From Sphingobium sp. MI1205 (GTDB lineage: Bacteria > Pseudomonadota > Alphaproteobacteria > Sphingomonadales > Sphingomonadaceae): DNA of 64,000 bases. The stretch is from NCBI RefSeq assembly GCF_001563285.1, contig NZ_CP005188.1, positions 625,501 through 689,500 of the forward strand. The letters are read 5' to 3'. The notes beneath the pieces are model-generated. The model was given only the letters and a program-made list of their open reading frames with translations, did not search any database and was not told where the DNA came from. Numbering within the stretch: the first letter of the stretch is position 1; every line of letters starts with the position of its first letter. The position numbers and the translations under genes are program-made. Positions 36,218 to 49,433 of this stretch are shown here, in pieces.

Positions 36218-36567
36218 GGACAGACTCCTTCGCCAACAGCATTGCAGGCGATCGTGGACAGCAGGTCGGTGCAGGCGCGTGGGTCGCCCTGACAGCAATC
36301 CGCCATCAGGAATGTGAGCAGCGCCTGCATTCCCGCGTAGTCGGCGGCATAATGGATCTGGCGGCTCGTCCGCCAGGAAGTGGTGAGCCCGGCCAGTTCC
36401 AGCTTCGCCAGATGATGCGACATGGTGGAGGGCGGAACATCCATCGCCTCCGCCAATGCGCCCGCGATCATACCGTCGGGACCAGCCTTTATCAGCAGGC
36501 GGAACACCGAAAGGCGCGTGTCCTGCGCAAGCGCGGCCAAAGCCGCCACAGCCTTGTCCTGATCCAT
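36214..36567 (-). CDS. arsR: ArsR-family arsenic-responsive repressor
   Basis: A 117-residue winged-helix repressor. The DNA-binding helices are GALAEAMDVPPSTMSHHLAKLE. A C-terminal cysteine set, C91-C92 and C99 in ADCCQGDPRACT, resembles the As(III) site of Acidithiobacillus-type ArsR rather than the E. coli plasmid type in helix 3. C109 and C116 are further cysteines. The start at 36567 (MDQDKAVAALAAL) fits the family. Two palindromes just upstream (36584-36599, 36629-36652) are its likely operators. Confidence 0.94.
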   Translation of the reverse strand: MDQDKAVAALAALAQDTRLSVFRLLIKAGPDGMIAGALAEAMDVPPSTMSHHLAKLELAGLTTSWRTSRQIHYAADYAGMQALLTFLMADCCQGDPRACTDLLSTIACNAVGEGVCP

Positions 36568-36583
36568 GACCCGTCCACCTTGA

Positions 36584-36599
36584 TTCGATGATCGTCGAA
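36584..36599. promoter_or_regulatory. Putative ArsR operator 1 (arsR-proximal)
   Basis: TTCGA-N6-TCGAA, a perfect 5-bp inverted repeat with a 6-base spacer, 17 bp upstream of the arsR start codon. The same core with the same spacer occurs again at 36629-36652. The position fits autorepression of arsR-arsC-acr3. Confidence 0.65.
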
Positions 36600-36628
36600 A
36601 TATGCCGACCATCAGCGGTGCGTCAATA

Positions 36629-36652
36629 ATATTTCGAACAATGTCGAAATAT
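36629..36652. promoter_or_regulatory. Putative ArsR operator 2 (between arsR and the lipoprotein gene)
   Basis: ATATTTCGA-N6-TCGAAATAT, a perfect 9-bp inverted repeat with a 6-base spacer. It contains the same TTCGA-N6-TCGAA core as operator 1; the two centres are 49 bp apart. It lies 46 bp upstream of the divergent lipoprotein gene, so it may also control that gene. Confidence 0.75.
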
Positions 36653-36698
36653 CCAGTCTTCAGGCGAAACGATCCCCCGTCTTTGCCGTTGTACCAGC

Positions 36699-37331
36699 AT
36701 GAACAGGACCTCACTTCTCATCGCACCCCTATGCGGCTTTCTTCTCATCGCAACTGGCTGTTCGGCGGATCCCCAACCGACTGGTCATTCGACGATGGCA
36801 AAGGGCGCAGACAATGGCAGTGGGCCAGCGGCCAGCGACGCCGCCTCCATCTCACCCGTGGATGTCACCGCTGACACGTCACCGGCGTCGCCCGCCGACC
36901 CGAAGGTCCTCGCACTTGAAGGTCTGGGCGACCTCATGATCGGCGAACCCGTCCCCAAAGGCAGCGGCTGGGCCGAGCGCGGTGCTCAAATCGGCGATGC
37001 CTGCCGCACGGTGACTTCGCCGGATTATCCCGGCGCTTATGCGATCGTGACCGATGGCAAGGTGCAGCGCATCACATTGGGCCAACGATCCCCCGCTAAA
37101 CTTGCCGAGGGCATCGGCGTCGGCGCGAGCGAAGCAGACGTCAGGAAATGGTTTGCTGGCTTCCGCGAAGAGCCTCACAAATATGAGGAAGCGCCCGCGA
37201 AATATCTGACGGCGCCAAACGCGTCGAGCGGTTCGTCTGCGCTGCGTTTCGAGATCGGTCATGACGGCAAGGTCAAGATGATCCATGTCGGCCTGATGCC
37301 GGTACTCGCTTATGTTGAGGGCTGCGCCTGA
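36699..37331 (+). CDS. Putative lipoprotein of unknown function
   Basis: A 210-residue protein with a lipoprotein signal peptide; the lipobox is LIATGC, making C21 the mature N-terminus. A low-complexity Ala/Ser/Pro/Asp stretch (about 25-70) precedes a compact domain (LEGLGDLMIGEPVPKGSGWA, later GIGVGASEADVRKWFAG). I do not recognise the fold. It is divergent from arsR and shares the intergenic region with two ArsR-like operators, so arsenic-dependent expression is possible. Confidence 0.8.
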   Translation: MNRTSLLIAPLCGFLLIATGCSADPQPTGHSTMAKGADNGSGPAASDAASISPVDVTADTSPASPADPKVLALEGLGDLMIGEPVPKGSGWAERGAQIGDACRTVTSPDYPGAYAIVTDGKVQRITLGQRSPAKLAEGIGVGASEADVRKWFAGFREEPHKYEEAPAKYLTAPNASSGSSALRFEIGHDGKVKMIHVGLMPVLAYVEGCA

Positions 37332-37361
37332 TCCGGCCCGGACCACCTGACGCTTGAATGG

Positions 37362-37640
37362 TCAGTCGCCAACAATCACGCAGTTGCGCAGTTCGTAGCC
37401 GGTCACCAGCCGGTTCTAGGAAAGATCGGGCGACTGTTCGAGCTTCAGCCCCGGCACCCTCATCAGCCGGTCCAGGAACAGGCAGCTTTTTTGCAGTGCG
37501 GCCTGTGCGCCGGGGCAGCGATGCTCGCCGTCCCCAAATGCGAGGCCCGCATTGCCATATTTTGCGCTGACCTTGCGCCCCTGAAAGCGGCTGACGAGAT
37601 TGTCCGACAGGCGGATCGTCAGGCCACGATAAAGGCCGCA
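37362..37640 (-). pseudogene. C-terminal relic of a cytochrome P450
   Basis: Leftward, the frame ending at 37362 reads LSDNLVSRFQGRKVSAKYGN, then AGLAFGDGEHRCPGAQAALQ, which holds the P450 heme-ligand motif F-G-x-G-x-H-x-C-x-G. It continues LFLDRLMRVPGLKLEQSPDLS, hits an in-frame TAG at 37416-37418, then NRLVTGYELRNCVIVGD and a stop. The stop probably replaces a tryptophan codon. Everything before the heme-binding region (about 300 residues) is missing. It is a dead gene end. Confidence 0.82.
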
Positions 37641-37651
37641 ATCCTTGCGTC

Positions 37652-37964
37652 GCCTTCCCCTTTGGCCACGGCGTGGCGCTGAAGTGGTGCAGGCCTATCT
37701 TGATTTTCCGCCCAGCACAGACGCTGCCGGAGCACCCCAACCGCCCAAGCGCCTGGTCGCATTTCAGCGCGTGAACTCAAACCCGGCGAACCCAGACCAG
37801 TGGAAATCATTATCGATCCCAAAGCCAGCAACCACCCGCTCAGCGTGCGATGTGAGGCCGAACATCGTTGGATAGTGCCTGAGGGACAATTTGCCTTGTG
37901 GCTGGGCAGGTCATCATCATCGGCCGACCTAATGCTGGCTGGACGATTTCACCACCAAAAGTGA
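37652..37964 (+). pseudogene. C-terminal relic of a second GH3 glycosidase
   Basis: Rightward, AFPFGHGVAL at 37652 matches the FPFGHGLSY motif of GH3 C-terminal domains. In a second frame from 37675 it continues GAEVVQAYLDFPPSTDAAGA and PQPPKRLVAFQRVNSNP. After a frameshift near 37795 a third frame gives VEIIIDPKASNHPLSV and WIVPEGQFALWLGRSSSSAD with a stop at 37962. This is the last FnIII-like domain of a GH3 enzyme with internal deletion and frameshifts. It differs in sequence from the intact GH3 gene at 11335. Confidence 0.8.
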
Positions 37965-37987
37965 AACATCAACAGCGTGCTGATATT

Positions 37988-38011
37988 CCCGCGCAGGCGA
38001 ACCTGCGCGGG
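37988..38011 (-). terminator. Hairpin downstream of czcA
   Basis: CCCGCGCAGG, loop CGAA, CCTGCGCGGG: a perfect 10-bp GC-rich stem with a tetraloop, beginning 8 bp after the czcA stop in the direction of transcription. There is no clear T-run after it, so termination efficiency is uncertain. Confidence 0.65.
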
Positions 38012-38018
38012 CACCTGT

Positions 38019-42414
<4,396 letters not shown>

Positions 42415-42418
<4 letters not shown>

Positions 42419-43650
42419 GGACGTGCCTCCTGGGCAAGATTGGCGTAGCGGCCGGTGAGGCGGTCATAATCCACCCCGGCCTCATAATAGCGGCGCGCAG
42501 CGGCGACCAGGCGCGCACGCGCAGTCGCGAGCGCCGACTGGGCCGCTGACACATCATTGAAGGTGAAGCCTCCACGGTTGTAACCGGCGCGCACCTCGGC
42601 AAGCGTCTGGCGCGCACCCGGAATCACCTTGTCACGAATAGCCTCCGCTTCATGCCGGGACTCCTCGACATTTTCTGCCGCAAGGGCGAGCGCGCGCGTC
42701 TGCTGGAAACGAGCAACGGACAGCGCCGCATCGGCCTGGCGACGTTGCGCCTCGGCTTCCGCTACATTGGCCTGGTTGAGACGCCGGTTGCCGAGAGGTA
42801 GTGACACACCTGCAACGAGCGCAACGTCACCCGTTCCAGCCAGATAGCGCGGTCCGGCGGAGACGGTCGGATCCTGGACGGCCTGGGTTCGCTGCAGGGC
42901 CGTCGCCTTCTCGGCGCGCGTCACGCGAGCCTCGTGCACGGCAAGATCGGGAGCCGAGAGCGCGTCACCCTTTTCACTTCGGCTGAAGTCAAGGAACTCC
43001 GCCGCACTGATTTCCAGCCCTTCGCCCGATCCTCCCCACAGGGTTGCGAGCCGCTCCTTCGCCTTGTCGCGCGCATGGATCGCCAGTTCCAGATCGACGC
43101 GCGCCTCGGCAAGTTGGGTGCGCGCGCGTGTGCCGGCGAACAGCGGATCGCGCGCGGAGCTGACCCGCCGGGCGACTTCGCGGTTCATCTGCTCCGCAAT
43201 GGCAACCTTCTCCCGCGCGATGCCGATCTCGGCCTCGGCAGCTTGCACATCGACATAATGGCGCTGCACCAGAGCAATAAGGTCCAGCCTGGTCACGACG
43301 GCTTCGGTGCGCGCCAGCGCCAGATCGCTCTCGACGACCGCGATCCGCGCAGCCCTTTTGCCCCCACGCTCCAGCCGCTGACTGTAAACGGCTTCGACCT
43401 GGACCTGGTCGTTGAGATCCCGGCCGCCGACCCCGAGATTTTCAGCCAGGACGTCAATACTGGCCGACGGCTTGGTGTCGGCTGCCCGCCGAGCTGCGGA
43501 CAGTGCATCTGCACGGGCTGATGCGACGGCATTTTGAGGTGCTGATGCGAGGACGCGACCGACCGCGTCCTCCATCGTCAAAGGCTCTGCGAGAACCATG
43601 GATGGCATGCATGCTGCCGCGAGAAGCGCGGCCCGCAAGGACTTGAACAT
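42415..43650 (-). CDS. czcC: Outer-membrane efflux channel, CzcC/TolC type
   Basis: A 411-residue TolC-family outer-membrane factor with signal peptide (MFKSLRAALLAAACMPSMVLA). Two coiled-coil repeats carry LTMEDAVGRVLASAPQNAVA and GVSLPLGNRRLNQANVAEAE. It provides the exit duct for the CzcBA pump. The start at 43650 is chosen for the signal peptide; the frame opens seven codons upstream. It is the first of the three efflux genes. Confidence 0.93.
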
Positions 43651-43707
43651 GAACTGTCTCCTGATCCGCAATCGGCGCCGCCAAACGGCCGCGCAGTTCG
43701 TGGCGAA

Positions 43708-44079
43708 TCAGGCGGCAGGCGGCTCGAGCAGCGGCTGCTGTTCTGCCGACGGCGGCGCATGGATGTTCTGCAGGCGCTGAGCATCATTGCGCGCAAGGCG
43801 GTTCATGGCGCCGATTTCGATCGGCGGCACCCGATCGCACACGACATGGACGTGAAAGCCAGCGCCCATATGCGGGTCGCCGCCATCGCCTTTGGGATCC
43901 GCTGCGGATGATGTGAACGAGCCGTGGCCTTCGTCCGTGTCATGATCGTGATGATCGTTGATGTTAACGACAGCTGGACCGTGCGACACCGGTGCATGCA
44001 ACGCGGCGCCACTCACCGACCCATGCGAAAGCATGAGCACGGTGATGAAAAGGAGCGATAAGAAGCGTTGCATCAACAT
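43708..44079 (-). CDS. Small secreted histidine/aspartate-rich protein
   Basis: A 123-residue protein with a signal peptide (about 1-25) and a metal-binding-like stretch NINDHHDHDTDEGHG, followed by HMGAGFHVHVVCDRVPP. I know of no enzyme fold for it. Such His-rich proteins are common beside czc operons and probably bind or buffer metal in the periplasm; that is inference from composition and position (57 bp upstream of czcC, same strand). Confidence 0.75.
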   Translation of the reverse strand: MLMQRFLSLLFITVLMLSHGSVSGAALHAPVSHGPAVVNINDHHDHDTDEGHGSFTSSAADPKGDGGDPHMGAGFHVHVVCDRVPPIEIGAMNRLARNDAQRLQNIHAPPSAEQQPLLEPPAA

Positions 44080-44094
44080 CCGACTATCACTGCT

Positions 44095-44538
44095 TCAAGA
44101 GGACGGCAACGCTCGGCGCAGATCGGCTGACATTTGACGGCAGAGATCCCTGTGACGTGCAAAATGCTGATGATCATAGCTCTTATGAACTGCGATCTCT
44201 GAGGCATTGAGGCAGGAAAGCAGAAAGGACTGGCTGTCGTTCGTTGCAGGAAAACGCTTCCTGATCTTGTCCCAGGCTCCAGCCTGTTCTTCATCCGCAT
44301 AGGCGGAACAGTGCCGCCGCAGAGCATCGCGATGCAGTCCGTAATAGAAGGCAAGGCTGTGAAAGCTTCCGTTGCGCTCGCGCTTATGCCCCTCCGCCGC
44401 TGATTGCCAGCATTGGGAAAGCAGCGCCTGTTTGCTCGAGGGAGCGAGCGCCAGCGGCACAGGCTTGTCCTGCGGGTGCGCGCATCCTGCAATCTGCGCC
44501 GATACTATCAGTCCTACCGAAACCCAGCGCGAGCGCAT
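44095..44538 (-). CDS. Small putative lipoprotein upstream of the czc operon
   Basis: A 147-residue protein with a short lipoprotein signal; the lipobox is QIAGC (C19). The mature part has several histidines and cysteines (HQHFARHRDLC, LHRDALRRHC) but no domain I recognise. It ends 15 bp before the His-rich gene, so both probably belong to the czc transcript. Confidence 0.65.
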   Translation of the reverse strand: MRSRWVSVGLIVSAQIAGCAHPQDKPVPLALAPSSKQALLSQCWQSAAEGHKRERNGSFHSLAFYYGLHRDALRRHCSAYADEEQAGAWDKIRKRFPATNDSQSFLLSCLNASEIAVHKSYDHQHFARHRDLCRQMSADLRRALPSS

Positions 44539-44642
44539 GTTGCACCTCCGACCGTGACGTTCATCACATCTGCCAAAGAATGATAGCGCTGATGTTACAG
44601 GATATCATGCTGAACTTGCAAAAACCGCGCTGGTGGCTCCCT

Positions 44643-44755
44643 TCAGAAACTCGCCGTCAGATGGAAGGAGGCATAGGGGGCCACTTCCTTGGCCGAAGGC
44701 AGACTGAAGGTGAGGGGGATCGTTGTTGGTATAGCTATTTCCGAGAATCAAATTT
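44643..44755 (-). pseudogene. Possible C-terminal relic of an outer-membrane barrel protein
   Basis: Leftward, one frame gives ENLILGNSYTNNDP and, after a one-base shift, another gives LTFSLPSAKEVAPYASFHL, ending TASF at the stop at 44643. The terminal phenylalanine and alternating pattern resemble the last strands of a TonB-dependent receptor or porin. The piece is short and the shift is assumed, so this is tentative. Confidence 0.35.
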
Positions 44756-44756
44756 T

Positions 44757-44776
44757 CATGATACATATGCATCATG
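44757..44776. promoter_or_regulatory. Near-perfect palindrome covering the chrB start codon
   Basis: CATGATACATATGCATCATG is a 20-bp palindrome with one mismatched pair. Its last three bases are the ATG of chrB. No Shine-Dalgarno is visible upstream, and an in-frame stop at 44759 rules out an earlier start. It could be an operator for ChrB, which is itself a chromate-responsive regulator in characterised systems. Confidence 0.5.
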
Positions 44777-45730
44777 ATTCTACCCGCTACCCCCCTCTGG
44801 CTCGCGCTTTTGCACCAGCTTCCCGCGAAGCCGCCCTATCTGCGCGTGAAGATCTGGCGACGTTTGCAGGCGATCGGCGCGGTGCCATTGAAGAATGCGG
44901 TCCATCTTCTTCCCCGATCGCCGGAGGCCGAAACGGCCTTACGCGAACTGCTGGAGGAGATCATCTCGCTCGGCGGCGAGGCGACGCTTATCGAGGCGCA
45001 ACTGCTCGCGGGCCAGTCAGACGCCGACGTTCGCATCCTGTTCGACAACGCCCGCGACGCCGATTATGACGAAATCGCCCAGGCCGCCCGCCGCCTGCTG
45101 GAAACCGGTCCGGCCAGCGGTCCCGACATTGCTAAGCTACAGAAGCGGTTGGGAGATGTGGGCAAGCTCGACTTTTTCGGCGCCCACGGCCGGCAGGAGG
45201 CTGAAGCCGCCCTCGCCGAGCTTGACCGTCAGCGCTACCAGCATCCCGATGTCAGCCGCACCGAACCCTCCGAAGTTTCGAAACCGCTCGACCTCACCGG
45301 GCGCACATGGGTCACCCGCAGCGGCGTGCATGTCGATCGGATTGCGTGCGCCTGGCTGATCCGGCGCTTCATCGACCCGGATGCTGATTTCAAGTTCATC
45401 GACAGCCGCCACTATGATCCGGCGCCGGGCGAGCTGCGCTTCGACATGGTCGATGCCGAGTTCACCCATGAAGAGGACCGGTGCAGCTTCGAAACCCTGC
45501 TGCTGCGCGCCGATCTGGCAAAGGATTCTGCGCTGATGGCGATCGGAGAGATCATCCACGAGCTGGATATCGGGGACAGCAAATTCGCGCGGCCTGAAAC
45601 CGCGGGCGTCGGCGCCATGCTGTCCGGCGTCTGCGCATCCACCGATGACGATCTTCAGCGCGTCGCGATGGCGAGCGACGCTCTGAACCAGTTTCATGCC
45701 TTTTTCAGCAACAGAAAGACGGACCGATGA
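44774..45730 (+). CDS. chrB: Chromate resistance protein ChrB
   Basis: A 318-residue protein of the ChrB family, reported as a chromate-sensing regulator of chrA. N-terminal ChrB_N domain: LPAKPPYLRVKIWRRLQAIG. C-terminal ChrB_C domain: GRTWVTRSGVHVDRIACAWL, IRRFIDPDADFKFI, VDAEFTHEEDRCSFETLL, HELDIGDSKF. No transmembrane segment. The stop overlaps the chrA start by 4 bp. Its start codon lies inside a 20-bp palindrome. Confidence 0.94.
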   Translation: MILPATPLWLALLHQLPAKPPYLRVKIWRRLQAIGAVPLKNAVHLLPRSPEAETALRELLEEIISLGGEATLIEAQLLAGQSDADVRILFDNARDADYDEIAQAARRLLETGPASGPDIAKLQKRLGDVGKLDFFGAHGRQEAEAALAELDRQRYQHPDVSRTEPSEVSKPLDLTGRTWVTRSGVHVDRIACAWLIRRFIDPDADFKFIDSRHYDPAPGELRFDMVDAEFTHEEDRCSFETLLLRADLAKDSALMAIGEIIHELDIGDSKFARPETAGVGAMLSGVCASTDDDLQRVAMASDALNQFHAFFSNRKTDR

Positions 45731-47130
45731 CGGGTAGCGCGTCCTCCATCGCCCCCGCGGAGACGCCGACGGCCGGCGACCACGGCATCTCCTTGAACGA
45801 AGCCACAAAGGTCTGGGCGCGGATCGCCGCGCTCAGCTTTGGCGGGCCGGCGGGGCAGATCGCGGTCATGCACCGCATCCTGGTCGAAGAGAAAAGATGG
45901 ATAGGCGAGGAGCGTTTCCTGCACGCGCTGAATTACTGCATGCTCCTTCCAGGGCCGGAAGCGCAGCAACTCGCCGTCTATATCGGCTGGCTCCTGCACA
46001 AGACCAGAGGCGGACTGATCGCTGGGGCATTGTTCGTGCTCCCCGGCTTTCTCGCGATACTGGGCCTGAGCTACCTCTATGTGCTGCTCGGCCAGGTGCC
46101 GCTGATCGAGGGGCTTTTCTTCGGCCTCAAGGCGGCTGTGCTGGCGGTCGTGGTGCAGGCAGTCGTGCGGGTCGGATCTCGGGCGCTCAAGAACAACGTC
46201 ATGCGGGGCATAGCCGCCGCTGCGTTCGTCGCGATCTTCTTCCTCGATGCGCCTTTCCCGGTGATTATCCTGGCGGCCGGGCTCGCCGGCTATCTCGGCG
46301 GACGCAGCGGCCTGCCGCAGTTCCAGGGCGGTGGCGGCCATGGCGCGGCGGGTGGCGAGGTCATCCATGATCGCGACACCCTGTTAGGCGAAGCTTTGCC
46401 CGAGCATGCAAAGCCCAATTACGGCTGGTCGCTGCGGATCAGTTCGGTCCTGCTGCTGCTCTGGCTGGCACCGGTTCTGGCGCTGTTCCTGACGCTCGGA
46501 CCCGACGATGTATTTTCCCGCATCGCCAGCTTCTTCAGCCAAATGGCGGTCGTGACCTTCGGAGGCGCCTATGCCGTGCTCGCCTATGTCGCGCAGGAGG
46601 CGGTCGGCACGTTCGGCTGGCTCCAGCCCGGCGAAATGCTCGACGGCCTCGGCATGGCGGAAACCACCCCCGGCCCGCTGATCATGGTGACGCAGTTCGT
46701 CGGCTTCCTCGCGGCATTCCGCGATGCTGGTCAACTCTCGCCCTTGGTGGCGGCAACGCTGGGCGCGATCCTCACGACCTGGGTCACCTTCGTGCCCTGC
46801 TTCCTGTGGATATTCGCCGGCGCGCCCTTCATCGAGCGGCTCCGCGGGAACAAGGCGCTGTCCTCTGCCCTGACAGCGATCACCGCGGCGGTGGTTGGCG
46901 TGATCCTCAACCTCGCCCTCTGGTTCGCCATCCACACGCTGTTTGGAGAGGTCAGAATCCTCGCGACGCCAACGGGTTCTCTCAACGTGCCAGTGCTGGA
47001 TTCAATCAACATCCCGGCGACCCTGTTGTCGATCGGCGCCCTGATTGCAGTGTTCAGATTCAAGATCGGCGTCCTGCCTGTGCTGGGCGCCTGTGCGGCA
47101 ATCGGCGCTGCCTATATCCTCCTCGCCTGA
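45727..47130 (+). CDS. chrA: Chromate efflux transporter ChrA
   Basis: A 467-residue CHR-family transporter that exports chromate. Two homologous halves are visible: WARIAALSFGGPAGQIAVMH with LNYCMLLPGPEAQQLAVYIG, and MAVVTFGGAYAVLAYVAQEA with GLGMAETTPGPLIMVTQFVG. About ten to twelve helices. It is coupled to chrB by a 4-bp overlap. A 94-bp gap with a weak hairpin (about 47167-47186) separates it from the convergent paoC-like gene. Confidence 0.95.
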   Translation: MTGSASSIAPAETPTAGDHGISLNEATKVWARIAALSFGGPAGQIAVMHRILVEEKRWIGEERFLHALNYCMLLPGPEAQQLAVYIGWLLHKTRGGLIAGALFVLPGFLAILGLSYLYVLLGQVPLIEGLFFGLKAAVLAVVVQAVVRVGSRALKNNVMRGIAAAAFVAIFFLDAPFPVIILAAGLAGYLGGRSGLPQFQGGGGHGAAGGEVIHDRDTLLGEALPEHAKPNYGWSLRISSVLLLLWLAPVLALFLTLGPDDVFSRIASFFSQMAVVTFGGAYAVLAYVAQEAVGTFGWLQPGEMLDGLGMAETTPGPLIMVTQFVGFLAAFRDAGQLSPLVAATLGAILTTWVTFVPCFLWIFAGAPFIERLRGNKALSSALTAITAAVVGVILNLALWFAIHTLFGEVRILATPTGSLNVPVLDSINIPATLLSIGALIAVFRFKIGVLPVLGACAAIGAAYILLA

Positions 47131-47224
47131 GCTATCGCCGGAAATCACCAGCCTAAACCGTTGAAGTTCGATCCCGAGCGGTCGAAGATCGAGCATATAC
47201 AGCAGCGCCTGCCTTCAATTTCCA

Positions 47225-49429
47225 TCATGTCAGCGGCGGCAGCTGGTTCAGGTGCTTGTCGAGCGTGATCGGGTAATCGCGCACGCGGACACCAGTGGCG
47301 TTGTAGATAGCGTTGGCGATGGCCGCGGCTACACCGCACAGCCCGAGTTCGCCTACGCCCTTTGCTTTCATCGGGTTGGCCTTGTCGTCCGCCTCCTCCA
47401 GGAAGATCACTTCCTGATGCGGGATATCGGCATGAACCGGCACTTCATAGGAAGCGAGATCATGGTTCACGAAAAAGCCAAAACGCCTGTCGACGGCCAA
47501 TTCCTCCATCAGTGCGCTGCCGGCCCCCATGGTCATCGCGCCGATCACCTGGCTGCGCGCTGACTTGGGGTTGATGATCCTGCCGGCTGCGCAGACTGCC
47601 AGCATTCGGCGAATGCGCGCGGCGCCGGTGTAGGAGTCGACGCCAACCTCGACGAAGTGAGCGCCAAAGGTGGAAAGCTGCCACTTTTCCGCCAGTTCGC
47701 CAAATTCGATACGGTCCTCGGCCGTTAATCTTCCCGCTGCGGCTGCCTTGCGAAGTTCCGTTAACCGGTTGCCACTGCGCACATAGCCACCTTCGAACAG
47801 GGCGCCGGCTGCTTCAAAGCCCAGGCTTTGGATGACCGCTTCCCGCAATTTTACACAGGCCGCATATACGCCTGCCGTGGCATTGGCCGCACCCCATTGA
47901 CCGCCCGAACCCGCAGCGACCGGGAAGGTTGAACTACCGAGCCTTACTTTGACGGCGTCCATCTGCACGCCCATCATCTCCGCTGCGGTCTGGGCGATGA
48001 TGGTGTAGCTGCCGGTGCCGATATCGGTCATGTCTGTTTCGACCGTTACGAAACCATCGGGGTCGAGATGGACCCGCGCGCCGCTGGCCCGATTGATATG
48101 GTTGCGAAAGGCCGCAGCTACCCCCATTCCGACCAGCCAGCGCCCGTCTCGCACCTTGCCCGGGACGGCATTTCTGCGCGACCAGCCGAACCGTTCGGCG
48201 CCTTCCGTCAGGCAGCGTACGAGCTGGCGTTGCGAAAACTGCCGTTCGGGTTTGGCGGGATCGACCTGGGTGTCGTTCTTGATCCGGAAGGCGACAGGAT
48301 CCATTCCCAGCTTCTCGGCCATTTCGTCCATGGCGACTTCAAGCGCCATCATGCCCGGCGCTTCCCCCGGAGCGCGCATGGCGTTGCCTTCGGGCAGGTC
48401 GAGCACTCCCAGCCGGAGCGCGGTCAGCCGGTTCGCACCCGCATAGAGCAGCTCAGTCTGACCCGTCGCTGTTTCTGGACCACCGCCTGGCTGATCGCCC
48501 GAGCCGCTTTCATGCGCGATGGCGGTGATCGTACCGTCGCGCGCCGCGCCAATGCGGATGCGCTGGCGGGTTGCGGGGCGATGCGTGCTGTTGTTCGCAA
48601 TGAAGGGCCGCGGCAGCGCAATCTTCACTGGCCGCTTCGCCGCCTTTGCTCCCAGCGCGGCGAGGACAGCGTCCGTCCGCAGGAACAGTTTTCCACCGAA
48701 GCCGCCGCCGATATAGGGCGACAGCAAATGGATCTTATCCTTCGGAATGCCGAGCGTCCGGGCAAGGTCGCCGCGCCCCCAGTCGATCATCTGGTTCGAT
48801 GTCCAGATCGTCAGCTCGTCGCCCTGCCAAGCCGCGACGGAAGCGAAGGGCTCCATCATCGCATGGGTGTGATCGGGCGTCGTATATTCGGCATCGATCG
48901 TTACCGGCGCGGCGGCGAAAGCAGCTTCGAAATCGCCGACCGTAGCGGCTGCCGCCGGCTGGCCGCCATTGCCAACGATAGGAGCGATCTTCAACGCCTG
49001 GTCTAGATCGAACCGCCCTTGCGTACGGTCATAGTCGACCCGCGCCATGGAGGCGGCGGCGCGGGCCTGTTCGAATGTCTCTGCGACGACGACAGCGATC
49101 GCCTGGTGATAGTGATCGACCTCCGGCCCGCCGAGCAGCTTCACCGTATTGAACTGACCTTTGCCTAGCGTGCCGGCGTTCTCTGCGGTGACCACCGAGA
49201 TGACGCCGGGCGCTGCCTTTACAGCGTCCAGGTTCAGCCAGCGGAAGGTGCCCTTGGCGATTGCCGATCCGATCACATAGCCGTAGGCGGGGTTCGCCGC
49301 TTCGCGCTGTTCATAAGCGTAGGGCGCGAGGCCCGTAGTCTTGAGCGGACCATCGATCCGATCCTGCGCACGGCCGACAACGGACATCCTGTCGATGGGA
49401 TTGGTCCTGGCGGGAACATTGAACTTCAT
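47225..49429 (-). CDS. paoC: Aldehyde oxidoreductase molybdenum-binding subunit, PaoC type
   Basis: The molybdenum-cofactor subunit of a xanthine-oxidase-family enzyme. The product is 734 residues from the ATG at 49429 (MKFNVPARTNPIDRMSVVGR). The catalytic base is E694 in KGVGELGLCG, very close to E692 of E. coli PaoC. Cofactor-binding segments GGGFGGKLFLRTDAVLAALG, MRAPGEAPGMMALEVAMDEM and GSGGQWGAANATAGVY are present. PaoABC oxidises a range of aldehydes in the periplasm. It is the last gene of paoA-paoB-paoC, 4 bp after paoB. Confidence 0.93.
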   Translation of the reverse strand: MKFNVPARTNPIDRMSVVGRAQDRIDGPLKTTGLAPYAYEQREAANPAYGYVIGSAIAKGTFRWLNLDAVKAAPGVISVVTAENAGTLGKGQFNTVKLLGGPEVDHYHQAIAVVVAETFEQARAAASMARVDYDRTQGRFDLDQALKIAPIVGNGGQPAAAATVGDFEAAFAAAPVTIDAEYTTPDHTHAMMEPFASVAAWQGDELTIWTSNQMIDWGRGDLARTLGIPKDKIHLLSPYIGGGFGGKLFLRTDAVLAALGAKAAKRPVKIALPRPFIANNSTHRPATRQRIRIGAARDGTITAIAHESGSGDQPGGGPETATGQTELLYAGANRLTALRLGVLDLPEGNAMRAPGEAPGMMALEVAMDEMAEKLGMDPVAFRIKNDTQVDPAKPERQFSQRQLVRCLTEGAERFGWSRRNAVPGKVRDGRWLVGMGVAAAFRNHINRASGARVHLDPDGFVTVETDMTDIGTGSYTIIAQTAAEMMGVQMDAVKVRLGSSTFPVAAGSGGQWGAANATAGVYAACVKLREAVIQSLGFEAAGALFEGGYVRSGNRLTELRKAAAAGRLTAEDRIEFGELAEKWQLSTFGAHFVEVGVDSYTGAARIRRMLAVCAAGRIINPKSARSQVIGAMTMGAGSALMEELAVDRRFGFFVNHDLASYEVPVHADIPHQEVIFLEEADDKANPMKAKGVGELGLCGVAAAIANAIYNATGVRVRDYPITLDKHLNQLPPLT

Positions 49430-49433
49430 GGGA

